Below, one piece after another: positions 21,390 through 32,166 of a stretch of 64,000 bases of DNA. Origin of the DNA: Cynocephalus volans (taxonomy: Eukaryota > Chordata > Mammalia > Dermoptera > Cynocephalidae). Numbering within the stretch: position 1 is the first letter of the stretch; each line of letters starts with the position of its first letter. The stretch covers positions 47,610,907-47,674,906 of the forward strand of contig NC_084463.1 in NCBI RefSeq assembly GCF_027409185.1, in the 5' to 3' direction. Below the pieces are notes generated by a model. It saw nothing but the letters and a program-made list of their open reading frames with translations. It had not been told where the DNA came from and made no database searches. The position numbers were made by a program, and so were the translations under genes.

Positions 21390-24300
21390 AGTGGGCACAT
21401 GCAGATTTCACACTACAGTCTAGGTGTAAAGTCCACTTGTTCCCTTGGTCAGCTCCTGCTTGTGTGCCTGGAGACAGGAGGTCTACACTGCTATAGGGGG
21501 AGTGGCCACTTGTGGCTTGGATTATTGGGTCACCCTTGTGCCTGTTGGGTCCCTGCAGTGGATGCTGTAGCCTGAGTGCATAGGGAGCCTGTTCCTTCAG
21601 GTTAGAGGAGTTAGGGGTTGAGGTTTCTGCCACCATGGTCATTCCAGGGTACGTTCATGGGCCGCCAATGCTGTATTGGGGAGCCAGAGGGGTAGGAGGT
21701 GTTTAACAGGAGCTCTGCTTTTGTTCTTGGCCTCAGGACAGAAGTGGCTGGCTGGTTCTGGGTGGTGGGGGCTGCAAAGCCCCTCAGGACCCTCTATTTT
21801 CAGGGGGTCTTTTCCTCGAGTCCTATCCAGTCTTGACCCACCTGAGCTTATGAGAACAGAGGAGATGGGGCTCCTTCAGATTGTCATGGCCATAGAGGTT
21901 GGGATGCTGGCATCAAAAGCCACCGAGCCTGCTCACTCAGGTGTGTGCAGTAGCTGTCCCTCTGCTGGGACTCTGCTGGCCCCACCCCCAGTGTCTGCAA
22001 TTCAGGGCACCTTGAGCTCACTCCCCATGCCCGAGATGGGATGCTGAGATCCAGAGAGATCTGTCCAGATCCGTCTTGCACAGGAGTTTTTAGCCTTCAG
22101 CATCCTGGGCCCTCAGAAGCCCCCTGTGATTCTCAGATTTGCCCGGCCTGGGCTCTGGCTGCTTCTCCATTCTGGGCCCATCTTGACCATGTTCCTACCG
22201 CCACCATTGCATCCCAGAGTGCCCACATGGTCCTTCTTCCTTCTGCAGAAAGTTCTCCTCCACCCACCCAGGATGGAACCAGACCGTGTGTGCCCCCTTA
22301 GGTGCTAGAAAGAAAAGAACTCTGTCTGAGGAGGAGGCTTGGGTGAAGAGGGCAGCGTTCCTGCCACCCAGTGATGATACTTAAGCTGGTCCTGCACAGG
22401 AGGGCACTGCCTTCATCTGGAATTTGACCCAGAGGCTCCTGAAATGCCAATGAATGTCTCCATGTGGCATTTCCTTGCCTTCTTGGCAGCCAGCTGTGGG
22501 GTACAGCTCCACAGATTTCACAGTGTAGTCTGGGTGTAAGGGCTGTTTGTTCCTTGGTCAGTCCCTCTCATGTAAATCTGGGGAAAAGGAGGTCTACACT
22601 GCCACGAGTGAGGTGGCAGCCAGTGGTACGGAGCTTTGGGGTGCACTTGTGAATATTGGGGCCACAGAGTGGCTGGTAGAGGCCAAGGATATAGGGAGAC
22701 TTTTCTTCATGGTGCCAGGTGTCCTGGCATTCTGGTCATTCCAGGGTGTGCGGACCTCTAGTGCTCAGGGCTGATATATTGCTGCCTACCTGTGAGATAC
22801 AGGGGGAGCTTTGGGGGAAGAGGAAAGTTTTCCTACCACCCAATGATTACCCTTGGGCTGGGCCTGGACAAAAGCACACAGCCCTGGTCTGACATTCAGC
22901 TGAGGGGCTCCTGGACGTGGTAGGGATGATCTCCTGACATCCATTCCCTGGTCCATTCCCTGACAGTCACTGGCAGAAGGGCTGGTTGGTTCCTGCAATG
23001 GATGTGTGTGTATATGTGTGTTTGGGGGGATATAAATATAAATATATACACACAGAGGACTTTCCCTAAATACATATACATGCATATATTTATAGATAAA
23101 GAGAAAGTCATTGCTGCACCTGTCTCTGAGTGAAGTACCCAGGACTGGTCGACAGGACCGTGCTGTGTTTGGAGCAGTGGCGATGAACAGGCACCAAGGC
23201 CTGAGACCTTGAGGGGCCTTGGTCTCTGCAGTCTAGTGCACAGTGGACTCCTTTTTTCTCTTGGTCAGTTTCTGTAAAGCAAGTGTAAGGAAAGAAGGTC
23301 TACTGTGCCACAGGGGAAGTGACACTCAGTGGTTTGGACTTCTGGGGCACACGTCTACATTTTGGGGACCTGGGGTAGCTGGTAGAGGCCAAGAAAGCAG
23401 GGGGACTTTTCCTCCTGGTTCAGGGTGTCAGGGTGTGGGGTCCTGATGCTCTGGTCACTCCAGGGTATGGGGGCCTCCAGTGCTCAGGGTGAGGATTCTG
23501 CTGCTGCTGCATGGTACCAGCTGCCAAGCAGGTGCTGGTGCACAGGCTGCACTGTGCAGTGGTGGGGAAGCAGAAAGTAGACAGTGCTTGGAAGGAGCCA
23601 CGCTACTGCTCATGGCAGTAGGAGAGAGAAGGGGCTGGCTGGTTCTGGATGGAGGGGGTGCCCAAAGCCACAAGGACCTGGTATTATCAGATGGTCTACA
23701 TTCAAGTCTTCACCTATCTTGATCCACCTGAGCTTTAAGGAAGAGAATAAATGGGGCTCTTTTTGGCTGACCAGCCCTAGAGGCCCACAACCTCGCAGGG
23801 AAGAACCAAACTGGCCCTGAATCTCTGAGCTGCTGTAGGCTCAGGGCTGGAAACCTGGCCTGTGGCCTTGAGCTCTCAGCAGCCTCCTGGCAAACACATG
23901 TGCAGTTTGCATCCCCAGCTCCAGACTTTGCAGTCCCAGCCCCACTCCACCTGCTGGTCTCAGGGGCAGTCCTGTTCACAGGGCCATCCAGTTGGGGAAG
24001 CCAAACCTCAGGATTCTGCTTCTTGCCTAGTTCCCTTCCTCTGTCAAATGTATCAATGGCCAAATGTGTTTGTCAAGGTTGGCCCCCTTCCGAGGTGCAG
24101 CTCAATTAGGAAAAAGAGGCTTCTTTTACCTGGCACCCCAGGTATCTCCAATTCAGTGACTCATCTGACCCTCCCACCAGGGCTTCAGAGATTCACCTAG
24201 ATCTGGCCAAATCTGCTTGCTCAGGGGTGCGTAGCCATCAGTGTCCTTGGCCCCACTACTCCAGAATCCTCAGGCCCTGGCTGCTCCTCTATCTGGATCT

Positions 24301-24450
24301 CACCTTCTCCCTCCCACACTCCCACTGCCACCAGTGCACCCAGAGGGCTTTGACCTAGCCCTTCCCCCTTTCCTAGGACAGTCCCTGCTCAACTCATCCA
24401 GGACCAGGACTTGATCTTGTGGGCCCTTTTCCAGTGCTCAAAGGGACAGA
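21390..24450. repeat. Three diverged tandem units of about 0.7-1.1 kb
   Basis: The same ordered landmarks recur from about 21405, 22512 and 23225. They are 'cagatttcaca' with 'tcttggtcag', then 'ggaggtctacactgc' (or 'gaaggtctactgtgcc'), 'ctggtagaggccaag' (units 2 and 3), a 'ctggctggttctgg' segment (units 1 and 3), 'ccacctgagctt', and a 'ggccctggctgcttctc'-type segment (units 1 and 3). Unit 2 is the shortest. The units are GC-rich, diverged, and carry no consistent open frame. The family is unknown. Confidence 0.65.
22985..23105. repeat. Degenerate (TG)n/(TA)n microsatellite
   Basis: 'gtgtgtgtatatgtgtgt' followed by 'atataaatataaatatata' and a further TA-rich run. It lies inside tandem unit 2. 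Confidence 0.8.
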
Positions 24451-24999
24451 ACTATTTCTTTAAAAAAAAAAAAAAACATGACATATAATTTATTTTTTAT
24501 AAAATTGGCAGCTTTATGGGTAGATAGGTATGTACATATATGTAAAAATGCTATCATTGTGGGAGGATTAGCTTTCATAGGCTTATGTTCAATGATTTCA
24601 TCAAGTTGCTATTTTAACTTTTTCAGTCTTTTTTCATTACTTATTTACTACACATCCAACTGCCTTCAAATTTGCTAGAAAGGACAGGAGTGTAGACGTG
24701 ATCCCCTTAGACCTACTCTTGATTCAGTGGGTTCCAGCTTGTGCACTGTCCGGATTGCCAGGGAGGTCATGCTTGTGATGATAATGCTTTAGGTCACCAG
24801 AATTCACCAAAGGCATCCACTGCCTGGTGCCCGGTGCCCCCAGAGGCTGTATGGAGCTTGGAAACAATCATTTAAGCCATTAAGTGAGAACAGAAGTTAA
24901 GTGATGCCCACAGGACAGAGAAAAAAGTTCCTTTTTGGTTTCCACATGGTTGGTACTTACTCTTGTGTTAGTCTGGCTTCCAAACAGGATGTGTTCCTT
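24451..24999. other. Unassigned; A tract then AT-rich sequence, 3' flank of the DUX fossil
   Basis: An A14 run at 24462-24476 is followed by AT-rich sequence and, from 24700, mixed sequence that would be the 3' flank or 3'UTR of the DUX pseudogene. No poly(A) tail in DUX orientation is visible. Confidence 0.4.
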
Positions 25000-26334
25000 C
25001 TACATTGTCCTCTTTTGCATCACACTGATTCTGCCCCCATGGGAAGGAGGCCTGGATTGCAGTGGTGAGGAGGACCCCATCCTTTCTTCCAGCTGCTGCC
25101 CTGGTGAGCTCTGCAGCGTGTCGAGCAGAGCCCGAAATTCTTCCTCACTGAGCGGTGGTTCGGGTGGTAGAGGGGCTTCCTGCTGTGGATCCAGATTCAC
25201 TACAGGACACTGTGTGGGCGCAAGGGGCCATCTCAAAGCTTGAGGTTTGTGCATGATGCTGGTCTGCCTGCTCACGAGATGAGATGGCTTCTTAGCTGGT
25301 ACTGGCTGCTGCCACCACACGGGTGACTGGGTGTGTGCGGGCTGCTGAGGTGCCTTTTCTCCAGATTCCTGCTGGACCATCATGTCCTGGGCTCCTCACT
25401 GCACCACTGCATGAGGTGGGATGTGCTGAGCCAGGCCCTGTGAGTGTTCCTCAGTGTTATCTGTTTGAGGCTGCCCCTTTATGGGCAGAACTGCCCGGCC
25501 AGTGTGCCCATTGTCCTTGTCATCCCGGCACTTTCCTTGGTATGCACACCAGAAAGGAGTCTGAGTATGTGACAGCCCCCTCCTAGAGCTGGTGCCAATG
25601 ACGTGTGACTCATAAGTGTCAGAACAGGTTGAGAGAGTTCTCCTGGCATAGCCTGGGTGAGCTGGAGCATCATGAGCCTCAGTGCCTGCTCATTCAGCCC
25701 CCAGAGGGATCCCAAAGACCAAAGGACATGTGGGATGGAGGAAGAGCTGGCACAAATGACTTCTTGCTGCTGAAAGAAGTGGAAGGAAGAAGATGATGGT
25801 CGCTGCTTGGGGCAGTGCACAAGCCGCTTTACTGCAGCTGAAAAGTCAGGCGAGGTCTCTGCTGTGGACCTTCTGCCAGGGAATTCATGGGTCCACTTCT
25901 GCTCTGGCCTGGGTGCCAAACTCCTTGGTTCTAAAACTAGACATGAATTCTTGATTCTGGAAAGCCTGTTTCTTTAGCCAGTTCCTCCTTAGTGGCAATT
26001 CCAGGGAACTTGGTTTTTTTTCTTTCCAAAAGGTCGAAGCAGGATACTGTTTTGTGCTCTTGTAATGGATGTCCACTGTCATCTGCCTTCTCTGGGTAAG
26101 GTTTCCTGAGTCCAAGGCCGAGGTGGCTCCTGCTGAGGAAGTTGCTCTCCTCTCGAGGAGCCTGCAGACCCCGACTGGCTCTGCCTGAGGCGTCGTCCTC
26201 TCTGGTTTTGAAACAAATCTCTTTTCTGACTCAGGAACACCAATTTCTTTGGCCACTTTTTACCAGGGTAGGGGCTCTGTTCAAGCAATGCCTGCAGGGC
26301 ATCCGTTTGACTTGGGGTCAGAGCCATCGTCTTT

Positions 26335-27947
26335 ATTTCTTTTTTTTAAAAATTAATTTTTATTGAGTCAAAATTGATTATTCTTTTTGGGGGGTTCAAC
26401 ATTGATATATGTTGATCAAATCAATATTACTAGCATATATATTGTTACAAATCATAATTATTCTTTTTGCCCCTTGTCCAATCTCTCCCCATCCCTCTCT
26501 CCTTCCTCCCTCCCCCTCTAACTACCCTAGATTTCTTCTCTCCTTCTGAAAGAATAATGGTTACTCTGTTGATTTGTTGCCTAGATGATCCGTCCAATGC
26601 TGAGAGGTGTGATCAGGTCCCCCAATGTGATCATAGAGCAGATGCTTCTTCTGTCACTTTGAAATGGGCTTTTTGGAGAGAGACATCCTCCTTCTTTCTT
26701 CATCTCTGCTGGTGACTCTCCTTGTGTCAATACACTCCAGTGGCTGGTGGACCACCTGCATGGTGGTTGTGGTGTTAGCTGTTTTTGTGGCAGCCATGGT
26801 TATTGTGGTGGCTGTGGTGGGCCATCCACATGGAGGTGATGTTTTTGGCATGCTCCTTGGTGCTGGTGGTGTGCCTGGTTGTGGGGAGTGTCTGGTCACT
26901 GGCTCCATACCTTGGGTCCCCGGGTGGGCCCCGAGGTGCAGCGTGGTGTTCCTGGTTGTGGGAGAGGGGTCCAGTCCCCTTCTGCATGACTTGGGTCCCC
27001 AGGCAGGCCCTGAGGCACTGGGATGGTGTGCCTGGTTGTGGAAGGGAGGGTCCAGTCCCTGGTCCATGCCTCATGTCCCCTGGTAGGTCCCAAGACACTG
27101 GTGGTGTGCCTGGGCTGGAACTAATTTTTTGTCTTTTGCTTACTTCTAAAATGGGGGAATTCCTGTGGGAACCAGTACTTGAGCTCTGTGGTTGAGCTAA
27201 ATTGCTGCTTTGCAGCTGTTTCCCCAGGAAAGGCTTTTTGTGCAGCTCAGGGTTTAACGGTTGACCTTAAAGGTGCTTCCATCTCTCCAGAGACCCAGTG
27301 CACCAGGATTGTATAGAAACTCTGGTCTGGGCCTGAGATTTTCATCAAACTGCACCCCATGCAATTCTATATTCCTGACCAGTCTCCTCTGGCTGGTCCT
27401 GTGCTGATTGGGGGGCAGATCAGCTGTCCTTGCTGTGTCCCAGTGTCCTCCTGGTGGGCACATCTCCTCCAACATCCGTGCTGCAAATGCTTCCCATGGG
27501 ATTGGCCCTGCACTGTTCCCTTGTGATGACTCACCAGCCTCTGAGTGGCTTCTTTTTTTTCAGCTGTTCTGGCTCCTCACTCCTGCGTGGGTCCATGGGA
27601 ACCCTATTAGTGTTCTTGCTGTCCTGGGGCCACAAGGCCCTCTTCTCTCCTGCTGCTTCCAAGCATCTCCATCTGAAGGGCACAGCTGCAGCTTCTGCTG
27701 GTTCCTGCTCCATGCGCTCAGCAGTTCCAGCCTTAAAGCGGCAGCAGCCCAAACACTCAGAACTGTTTTTTCTTTCTCTCATCGTGGTTTCTCCCACCTT
27801 CATGTACTCTGTAGGTCTCTCCTCCTCTTCCCCTGAGCTCGAGCAGCCCCAGCTTGGCTGATGTTACATTTTTATGGTTGTAAATTGGTTGATTTGTGGA
27901 AGAGTGACACTGGGGACCATCTATTCCACCATCTTGACCAGAACTCT
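26335..27947 (-). mobile_element. L1-derived composite element: 5'UTR, minisatellite, endonuclease fragment, 3'UTR
   Basis: Minus-strand order: 5' end 'gagagttctggtcaagatgg' (27947 downward), about 0.8 kb of GC-rich 5'UTR, a 78-bp minisatellite (27.10-26.87 kb), a GTG/CAC-rich stretch, about 90 bp matching L1 ORF2 endonuclease (near 26.56-26.65 kb), a G-rich then AT-rich 3'UTR, and a poly(A) end at about 26340. Almost all of ORF1 and ORF2 is missing although both termini are present. Flanks agccatcgtc and agccgtcctc look like a degenerate target duplication of DUX codons for R-T-A-L. Whether the deletion predates insertion is unknown. Confidence 0.75.
26868..27115. repeat. Minisatellite, about 78-bp unit, three copies plus a partial
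   Basis: Units start with 'ggtgtgcctggttgtgg' (or 'ggtgttcctggttgtgg') at about 26868, 26944 and 27024, with a partial one at 27102. Each holds 'tgggtcccc', 'aggccc' and a closing 'ctggt/gat' segment. Open frames through here on both strands are an effect of the repeat. Confidence 0.85.
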
Positions 27948-28029
27948 CAAAGCCGTCCTCCTCCTCCAGGATTCCCTAGGGAGAGAGGTGCTTGAAGTGC
28001 TCACCAAGTCCATAGCAGAATGACTCATA

Positions 28030-28611
28030 TTATCCATTGGTAAATAATGATTACAAGCTCCATTTGTTTGCACCAGACAGACCTATGATCACTTATCACA
28101 CATTCACCTGTAAGTCATGAGGCATGAGTGACTGCCGCCGTTCTCATCCAAACACCATGAAGTGTTATAGGAGCCAGAGCCTTAATAATTGCTTGAGGCC
28201 TCACATCATAAACACTGCTCTGTCTCAAAAACCCAACTATGAATCAATCCATACCCCAACTATACTATTATCTCTCAGACTAGACATTACTTCCCCTAAT
28301 AGTAACATGAGGAACACTGGCTAGCTTAACCAACCTAACTTTACCACCAACTAGTAACCTAATTGGAGAAATATTTGAGGTTCTAGCATTAGTTTTATGA
28401 TCGAATTTTACAATTACCCTAATAGGACTTAATATAGTAAGAAGAGCTCTGTATTCCTTCTACATATTCTTCACAACACAATGAGGCAACTTACATATCA
28501 CATTAACAACATTAAACAATCACTCACACACAAAGAAACTCTTATATTTATATATCTTCTACCTCTATTACTCCTCACTTAATCACAACATTATTGTAAA
28601 AGCCATATACT
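28030..28611 (+). pseudogene. ND4: ND4 3' part (NUMT)
   Basis: In the mitochondrial code the text gives MITSSICLHQTDL near 28045, then VLIQTPWS near 28145, and later LIGEIFEVLALVLWSNFTIT with a YSFYMFFTTQWG segment. These are the C-terminal helices of NADH dehydrogenase subunit 4. Several frame breaks; not functional. Confidence 0.85.
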
Positions 28612-28675
28612 GTAAATATAGTTTAAATATTAGTTTGTAAATCTACTAATAGAAGCTTAAAATGTTTTATTTACT
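28612..28675 (+). pseudogene. tRNA-His remnant (NUMT)
   Basis: Starts 'gtaaatatagtttaaatatt', with GTG at the anticodon position degraded to GTA in 'tttgtaaat'. It sits between ND4 and tRNA-Ser as in mtDNA. Confidence 0.8.
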
Positions 28676-28734
28676 GAGAAAATATGCAAGAACTGCTAAA
28701 TCATGCCTCCATGAATGACAACATGGCTTGTTCA
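28676..28734 (+). pseudogene. tRNA-Ser(AGY) remnant (NUMT)
   Basis: 'caagaactgctaaatcatgc' and 'acaacatggcttgttca' match the D-armless mitochondrial tRNA-Ser(AGY). The tRNA is followed directly by tRNA-Leu. Confidence 0.8.
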
Positions 28735-28804
28735 ACTTGCAAAGGGTACAAGTAACCCATTGATCTTTGGAGCCAAAAAATTGGAGCAACTCCAAATAAA
28801 AGTA
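28735..28804 (+). pseudogene. tRNA-Leu(CUN) remnant (NUMT)
   Basis: 'acttgcaaagggtacaagta' and 'ggagcaactccaaataaaag' match mitochondrial tRNA-Leu(CUN), ending at the ND5 start. Confidence 0.85.
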
Positions 28805-30317
28805 ATAAATATCTTCTCTTTTTAATTATAATTTTACTCACAATACTAATTTTACTAATTACCATAACCATTACTAACATTTATAAAAATATCTTCTACA
28901 CTTCTATGTAGAAACATCAATTTCATATGCTTTTATAATCTGCCTAAATTTAACCCTGATATTTATTTATTCATACCAAGAAATAACCACCTCAAACTGA
29001 TATCGAATGACTATTTAATTCTTAAATCTTACACTTGGCTTCAAGTTAGATTATTCCTCAATAATATTTGTGCTCATAGCACTTTCTTGTCATAATGATT
29101 GATCATATAATTTTTAATAAAATATATACATTCAGATCCAAACATCAAACCATCCAAATGAGTTCTTTAAATATTTACTTATGTTTTTCATCCCCGTACT
29201 AATTTTATCTACTGCTAACAGCTTCTTCCAACTCTTCATTAGGTGAAAAGTAGTAGAAATTATATTATTTTTACTTATCAAAGAATAATATGGCCAATTA
29301 GATACAAATATAACAGCAACTTTATATAATCCTATTGGAGATATTGGACTTGTTCTATCAATGCCATGATTTGAATTACACTCAAACACTTGAGAATTTT
29401 AACAGATTTTCGTGCTCAACCCTACCCTGATATTCTCCAATTAATCAGCCTTTTTCTGGCAGCAATGAGTGAATCTACCCAACCTGGCCTTCACCCGTGT
29501 CTACATTCAACAGAAGGAGGCCCTGCATCAGCCTCAGCCCCAGTCCACTACAGCACAGAAGTTGTAGCAGGAATTTTCTTATTCATTTGCTGTTACTCAT
29601 TAACAGAAACAACAAAACAAACACTAATGGTATGCCTAGCTGCTATTGCCACTTTATTCAAAGAAACCTGTGTCCTAACACAAATGACATCATAAAATTA
29701 TTTTGCATTTTTTGTCAAGTCAAGCAGGTCTCATGATAATTGCTATCATCATCAATCCACTACATCTAGACACTCCTTACATTGCACATGCATTCTTTCA
29801 AGCTCTGCTGCTCATACGCTTTGGATCAATTATTTATAACCTTAATCACAAACAAGCTATTTGAAAAACAGGAGGCCAGTTCAAAGCTGTACCTGTCACC
29901 ACTTCAGTCAGTGTCTGAAGCCTGGCACTTACGGCTGTGCCCCTTCTTACACGCTTCTGCTCCAAAGACTCAAATACTGAAACCACAAACATGTCCTATA
30001 CTAATGCCCAAGTCCTGGTAATCAGACTTAATGCCACCTCCCTAACAACTCTCTGTGGTACTCTAGTTATTTTCTTTGCACTTCTAGAACAACCTCAGTT
30101 TTCAACTCTAATTCATGTCAATGAAAACAGCCCCCTTTTAATTAATTCAATTGAGTATCTAATGATTGGTAGTATTTTTGCTAGATTTGCTATCTCTAAC
30201 AACATTACTCCTATAAATATTTCACAAATGGCTATGCCACCCTACCTAAAGCTCTCAGCTCTTGCCATAAGTATCTTAGGCCTTAATATAGCATTAGAAT
30301 TTAGCCTAATAACATAT

Positions 30318-30740
30318 TGGATTAGTCCATTTTGATGCATATAAAAAAATACCTGGAACTGGGTGATTTATAAAGAAAAATGACAGTTATTGTTTACAGT
30401 TTCTGAGGCTGGGAAGTCCAAAGTCCATCTGGTGATGACGACACTGACCCAGGGGTCTCACACTGCAAGATGGTGGAAGCAGAGAGAGCAAATGAGAGAC
30501 AGACAGATTCTTCTCTTAAAGCCCTCAGAACCACTCCCTTGACCACAATGTTTAATCAATTCACTACTGCATGGCCCTATAATCCAATCACGGCTTCAAG
30601 GCTCCACCTTTCAATTACCATAATAGGATTTCCCACCCTCTTAACAGTCACAGTGGGGGCTAAGTTTCTAAAACATAATACTTGGGGGAAATAATTCAAG
30701 CTTCAATGAATTTTGGGGGGACAAAATTCAATCTACTACA
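30318..30740 (-). mobile_element. MaLR-type solo LTR (fossil) inserted in the NUMT
   Basis: A TG...CA element on the minus strand, running from 'tgtagtagattgaattttgt' to 'aaaatggactaatcca'. The same subfamily occurs at 48792-49212 on the plus strand (421 bp). Mitochondrial ND5 sequence continues on both sides, so it arrived after the NUMT. Confidence 0.85.
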
Positions 30741-30797
30741 CACTTAATCTCAGATTTGAATCCTACTCATACAAACATACATTTTTCAACCTCCTAG

Positions 30798-31329
30798 TGT
30801 TGTGAGGAACCTTCCCACAAGAAGTGCACTTACACGCCACTTGTGCAGAATAGGGCAGTTTATTCACTCCAGCTGGCCAGTGTCCATCTTCCAAGGAGCA
30901 AGCAAGGAAGAGCAGCCTTGGGCCTTGGTCTTGTGGGATTTTTAAAGGCAAAAACTACATCCTGTTGGCACACGGGTTTGTCCAGGTGCACAAAGCAAGC
31001 CAGGGAGCTAGGTCACAGAAGCCAAGAATGAGCCGTTAGAGCAATCAAGCGTACAACTTTTCATTGTGTATGTTCCTATGCAATAGTTCACTGTGCATGG
31101 TTCCTGTTACCATGTAATACTTTACTGCGTATGGTTCCTGTTTCTATGCAACGGCTTTTGTTTCTATGAGAAGGTCAACAGTATCTCATGCAGAAGCGGG
31201 TGGGAGTAGTGTGCAGGTCAGACAGGGGGTAAAATGGAGTTACTTAGGTTAAGCAAGCAACTCTACAGAAGCAGAGAGCGTACATTATGAGGGTGTAGGG
31301 GGCTCTATTTCACTAGGTTTCTTCCAACA
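30798..31329 (-). mobile_element. ERV1-type solo LTR (fossil) inserted in the NUMT
   Basis: On the minus strand it runs from 'tgttggaagaaacctagtga' to 'ggaaggttcctcacaaca', 532 bp. It has a gammaretrovirus-like layout: a 'taactccattttacccc' U3 motif, a TTTAAAAA box, and AATAAA near the R/U5 end. ND5 sequence lies on both sides. Confidence 0.8.
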
Positions 31330-31529
31330 TTTGTCACCATGTATAAACCTATCAAAAAGCCAAAACAGAACATCATTTTTATTAGACTTAACCTGACTAG
31401 AAAAAGTAACTCCAAAAAATATCTCTCATTTCCAAAAGATAACTTCAACATTCATTTCCAACCAAAAGAGCCTAATTTAATTATATTTTATCTCCTTTCT
31501 TTTTTCACTTTTCTAGCCATGCTTCTAAC

Positions 31530-32048
31530 CACCTAACGTTTTTGGGTAATTTCAATAACAATGAAAATACTAACAAAGATTGACCAGACACAGCTATTAA
31601 TCGGCTTTCGTAAGAATAGAAGAACATGGTTACATTCATAGAATCTTCACTAAGATGCCCAATCTCTTCATCTTCAGAAATTAACCAGTTCTCTAGGTTT
31701 TTAAAATCACTAAAAATCTCCACTCATCATAGCCTATCATTTGTATAATCATAAATAACTCTATTAATAAACCTCGTAGTAAAACTCCCCAGATGACAAT
31801 ACTAAAGCCTCAAGTCTCAGGTTAATCTTAAGTAGCCATTTCTGTAGTACACCCAAACACGACCACCATCTCTCTAAATATGTCAAAAATATTATTAATT
31901 CTGAATAGACCCCTTAAATTTATTACAATTTGATAACTAAAACCACCACTGATAATTAATTCTAAACTACTATAATTAGGCAAAGGTTTTAAAGAAAACC
32001 CTATAAAACCTACAAAAAAATAGTACTTATTGAAAATACAGAATACGT
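31530..32048 (-). pseudogene. ND6: ND6 (NUMT)
   Basis: Position and strand match mammalian ND6, between the ND5 stop and tRNA-Glu on the opposite strand. The A/C-rich plus-strand text is typical. Heavily decayed, so single segments are hard to read. Confidence 0.65.
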
Positions 32049-32051
32049 CAT

Positions 32052-32119
32052 AATTCTCACACAGAATCTAAACACAACTAATGAAATGAGAAATTATTGT
32101 ATTTCAGCTATAAGTACTT
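32052..32119 (-). pseudogene. tRNA-Glu remnant (NUMT)
   Basis: Plus-strand text 'taattctcacacagaatcta' to 'gtatttcagctataagtact' is the complement of mitochondrial tRNA-Glu. It lies between ND6 and CYTB as expected. Confidence 0.85.
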
Positions 32120-32121
32120 AA

Positions 32122-32166
32122 ATGACCAACATTTGAAAATCTTACGCTGTAATCAAAATTATTAGC
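32122..32166 (+). pseudogene. CYTB: CYTB first codons (NUMT), cut off
   Basis: ATG ACC AAC ATT TGA AAA TCT (MTNIWKS) followed by VIKII, the standard cytochrome b start. Similarity to CYTB stops after about 15 codons. Confidence 0.8.

Larger units (their letters stand above)
25000..28013 (-). pseudogene. DUX4/DUXC-type double-homeobox pseudogene, split by an L1
   Basis: Read on the minus strand, an ATG at 28013 opens a short N terminus ending in WRRRTAL (to 27948). The L1-derived element follows. The gene then resumes at about 26330 with LTPSQTDALQALLEQ and a shortened homeodomain 1 (EIGVPES, FQNQRGRRLRQSQ). Homeodomain 2 lies at about 26090-25910 (KFPGIATKEELAKETGFPES, then a stop where IWF is expected). 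A Pro/Gln-rich C-terminal part carries PPLSEEEFRALLDTL at 25112-25175, the transactivation motif of DUX4/DUXC. Without the L1 the reading length is about 1.33 kb with no introns, as in DUX4 (424 residues), whereas DUXC has introns. Homeodomain 1 has a small deletion and frameshifts, and homeodomain 2 a frameshift and stops, so the gene is dead. DUX proteins are early-embryo transcription factors that activate ERVL elements and cleavage-stage genes. Closest DUX class is inferred. Confidence 0.88.
28805..31536 (+). pseudogene. ND5: ND5 (NUMT), interrupted by two LTRs
   Basis: Starts ATA AAT ATC (MNIF) right after tRNA-Leu. Recognisable ND5 segments run through 28.9-30.31 kb, resume at 30741-30797 (SYSYKHTFFNLL) and finish at 31330-31536, ending FFTFLAMLLTT. 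The two gaps are LTR insertions at 30318-30740 and 30798-31329. Many frame breaks; not functional. Confidence 0.88.

Noticed and set aside
26654-27195. Overlapping frames of 107-140 codons on both strands
   Set aside because: They follow the 78-bp minisatellite in all frames; no domain.
27254-27861. Frames of 73-143 codons in the L1 5'UTR
   Set aside because: GC-rich non-coding L1 leader; frames overlap on both strands and match no protein I know.
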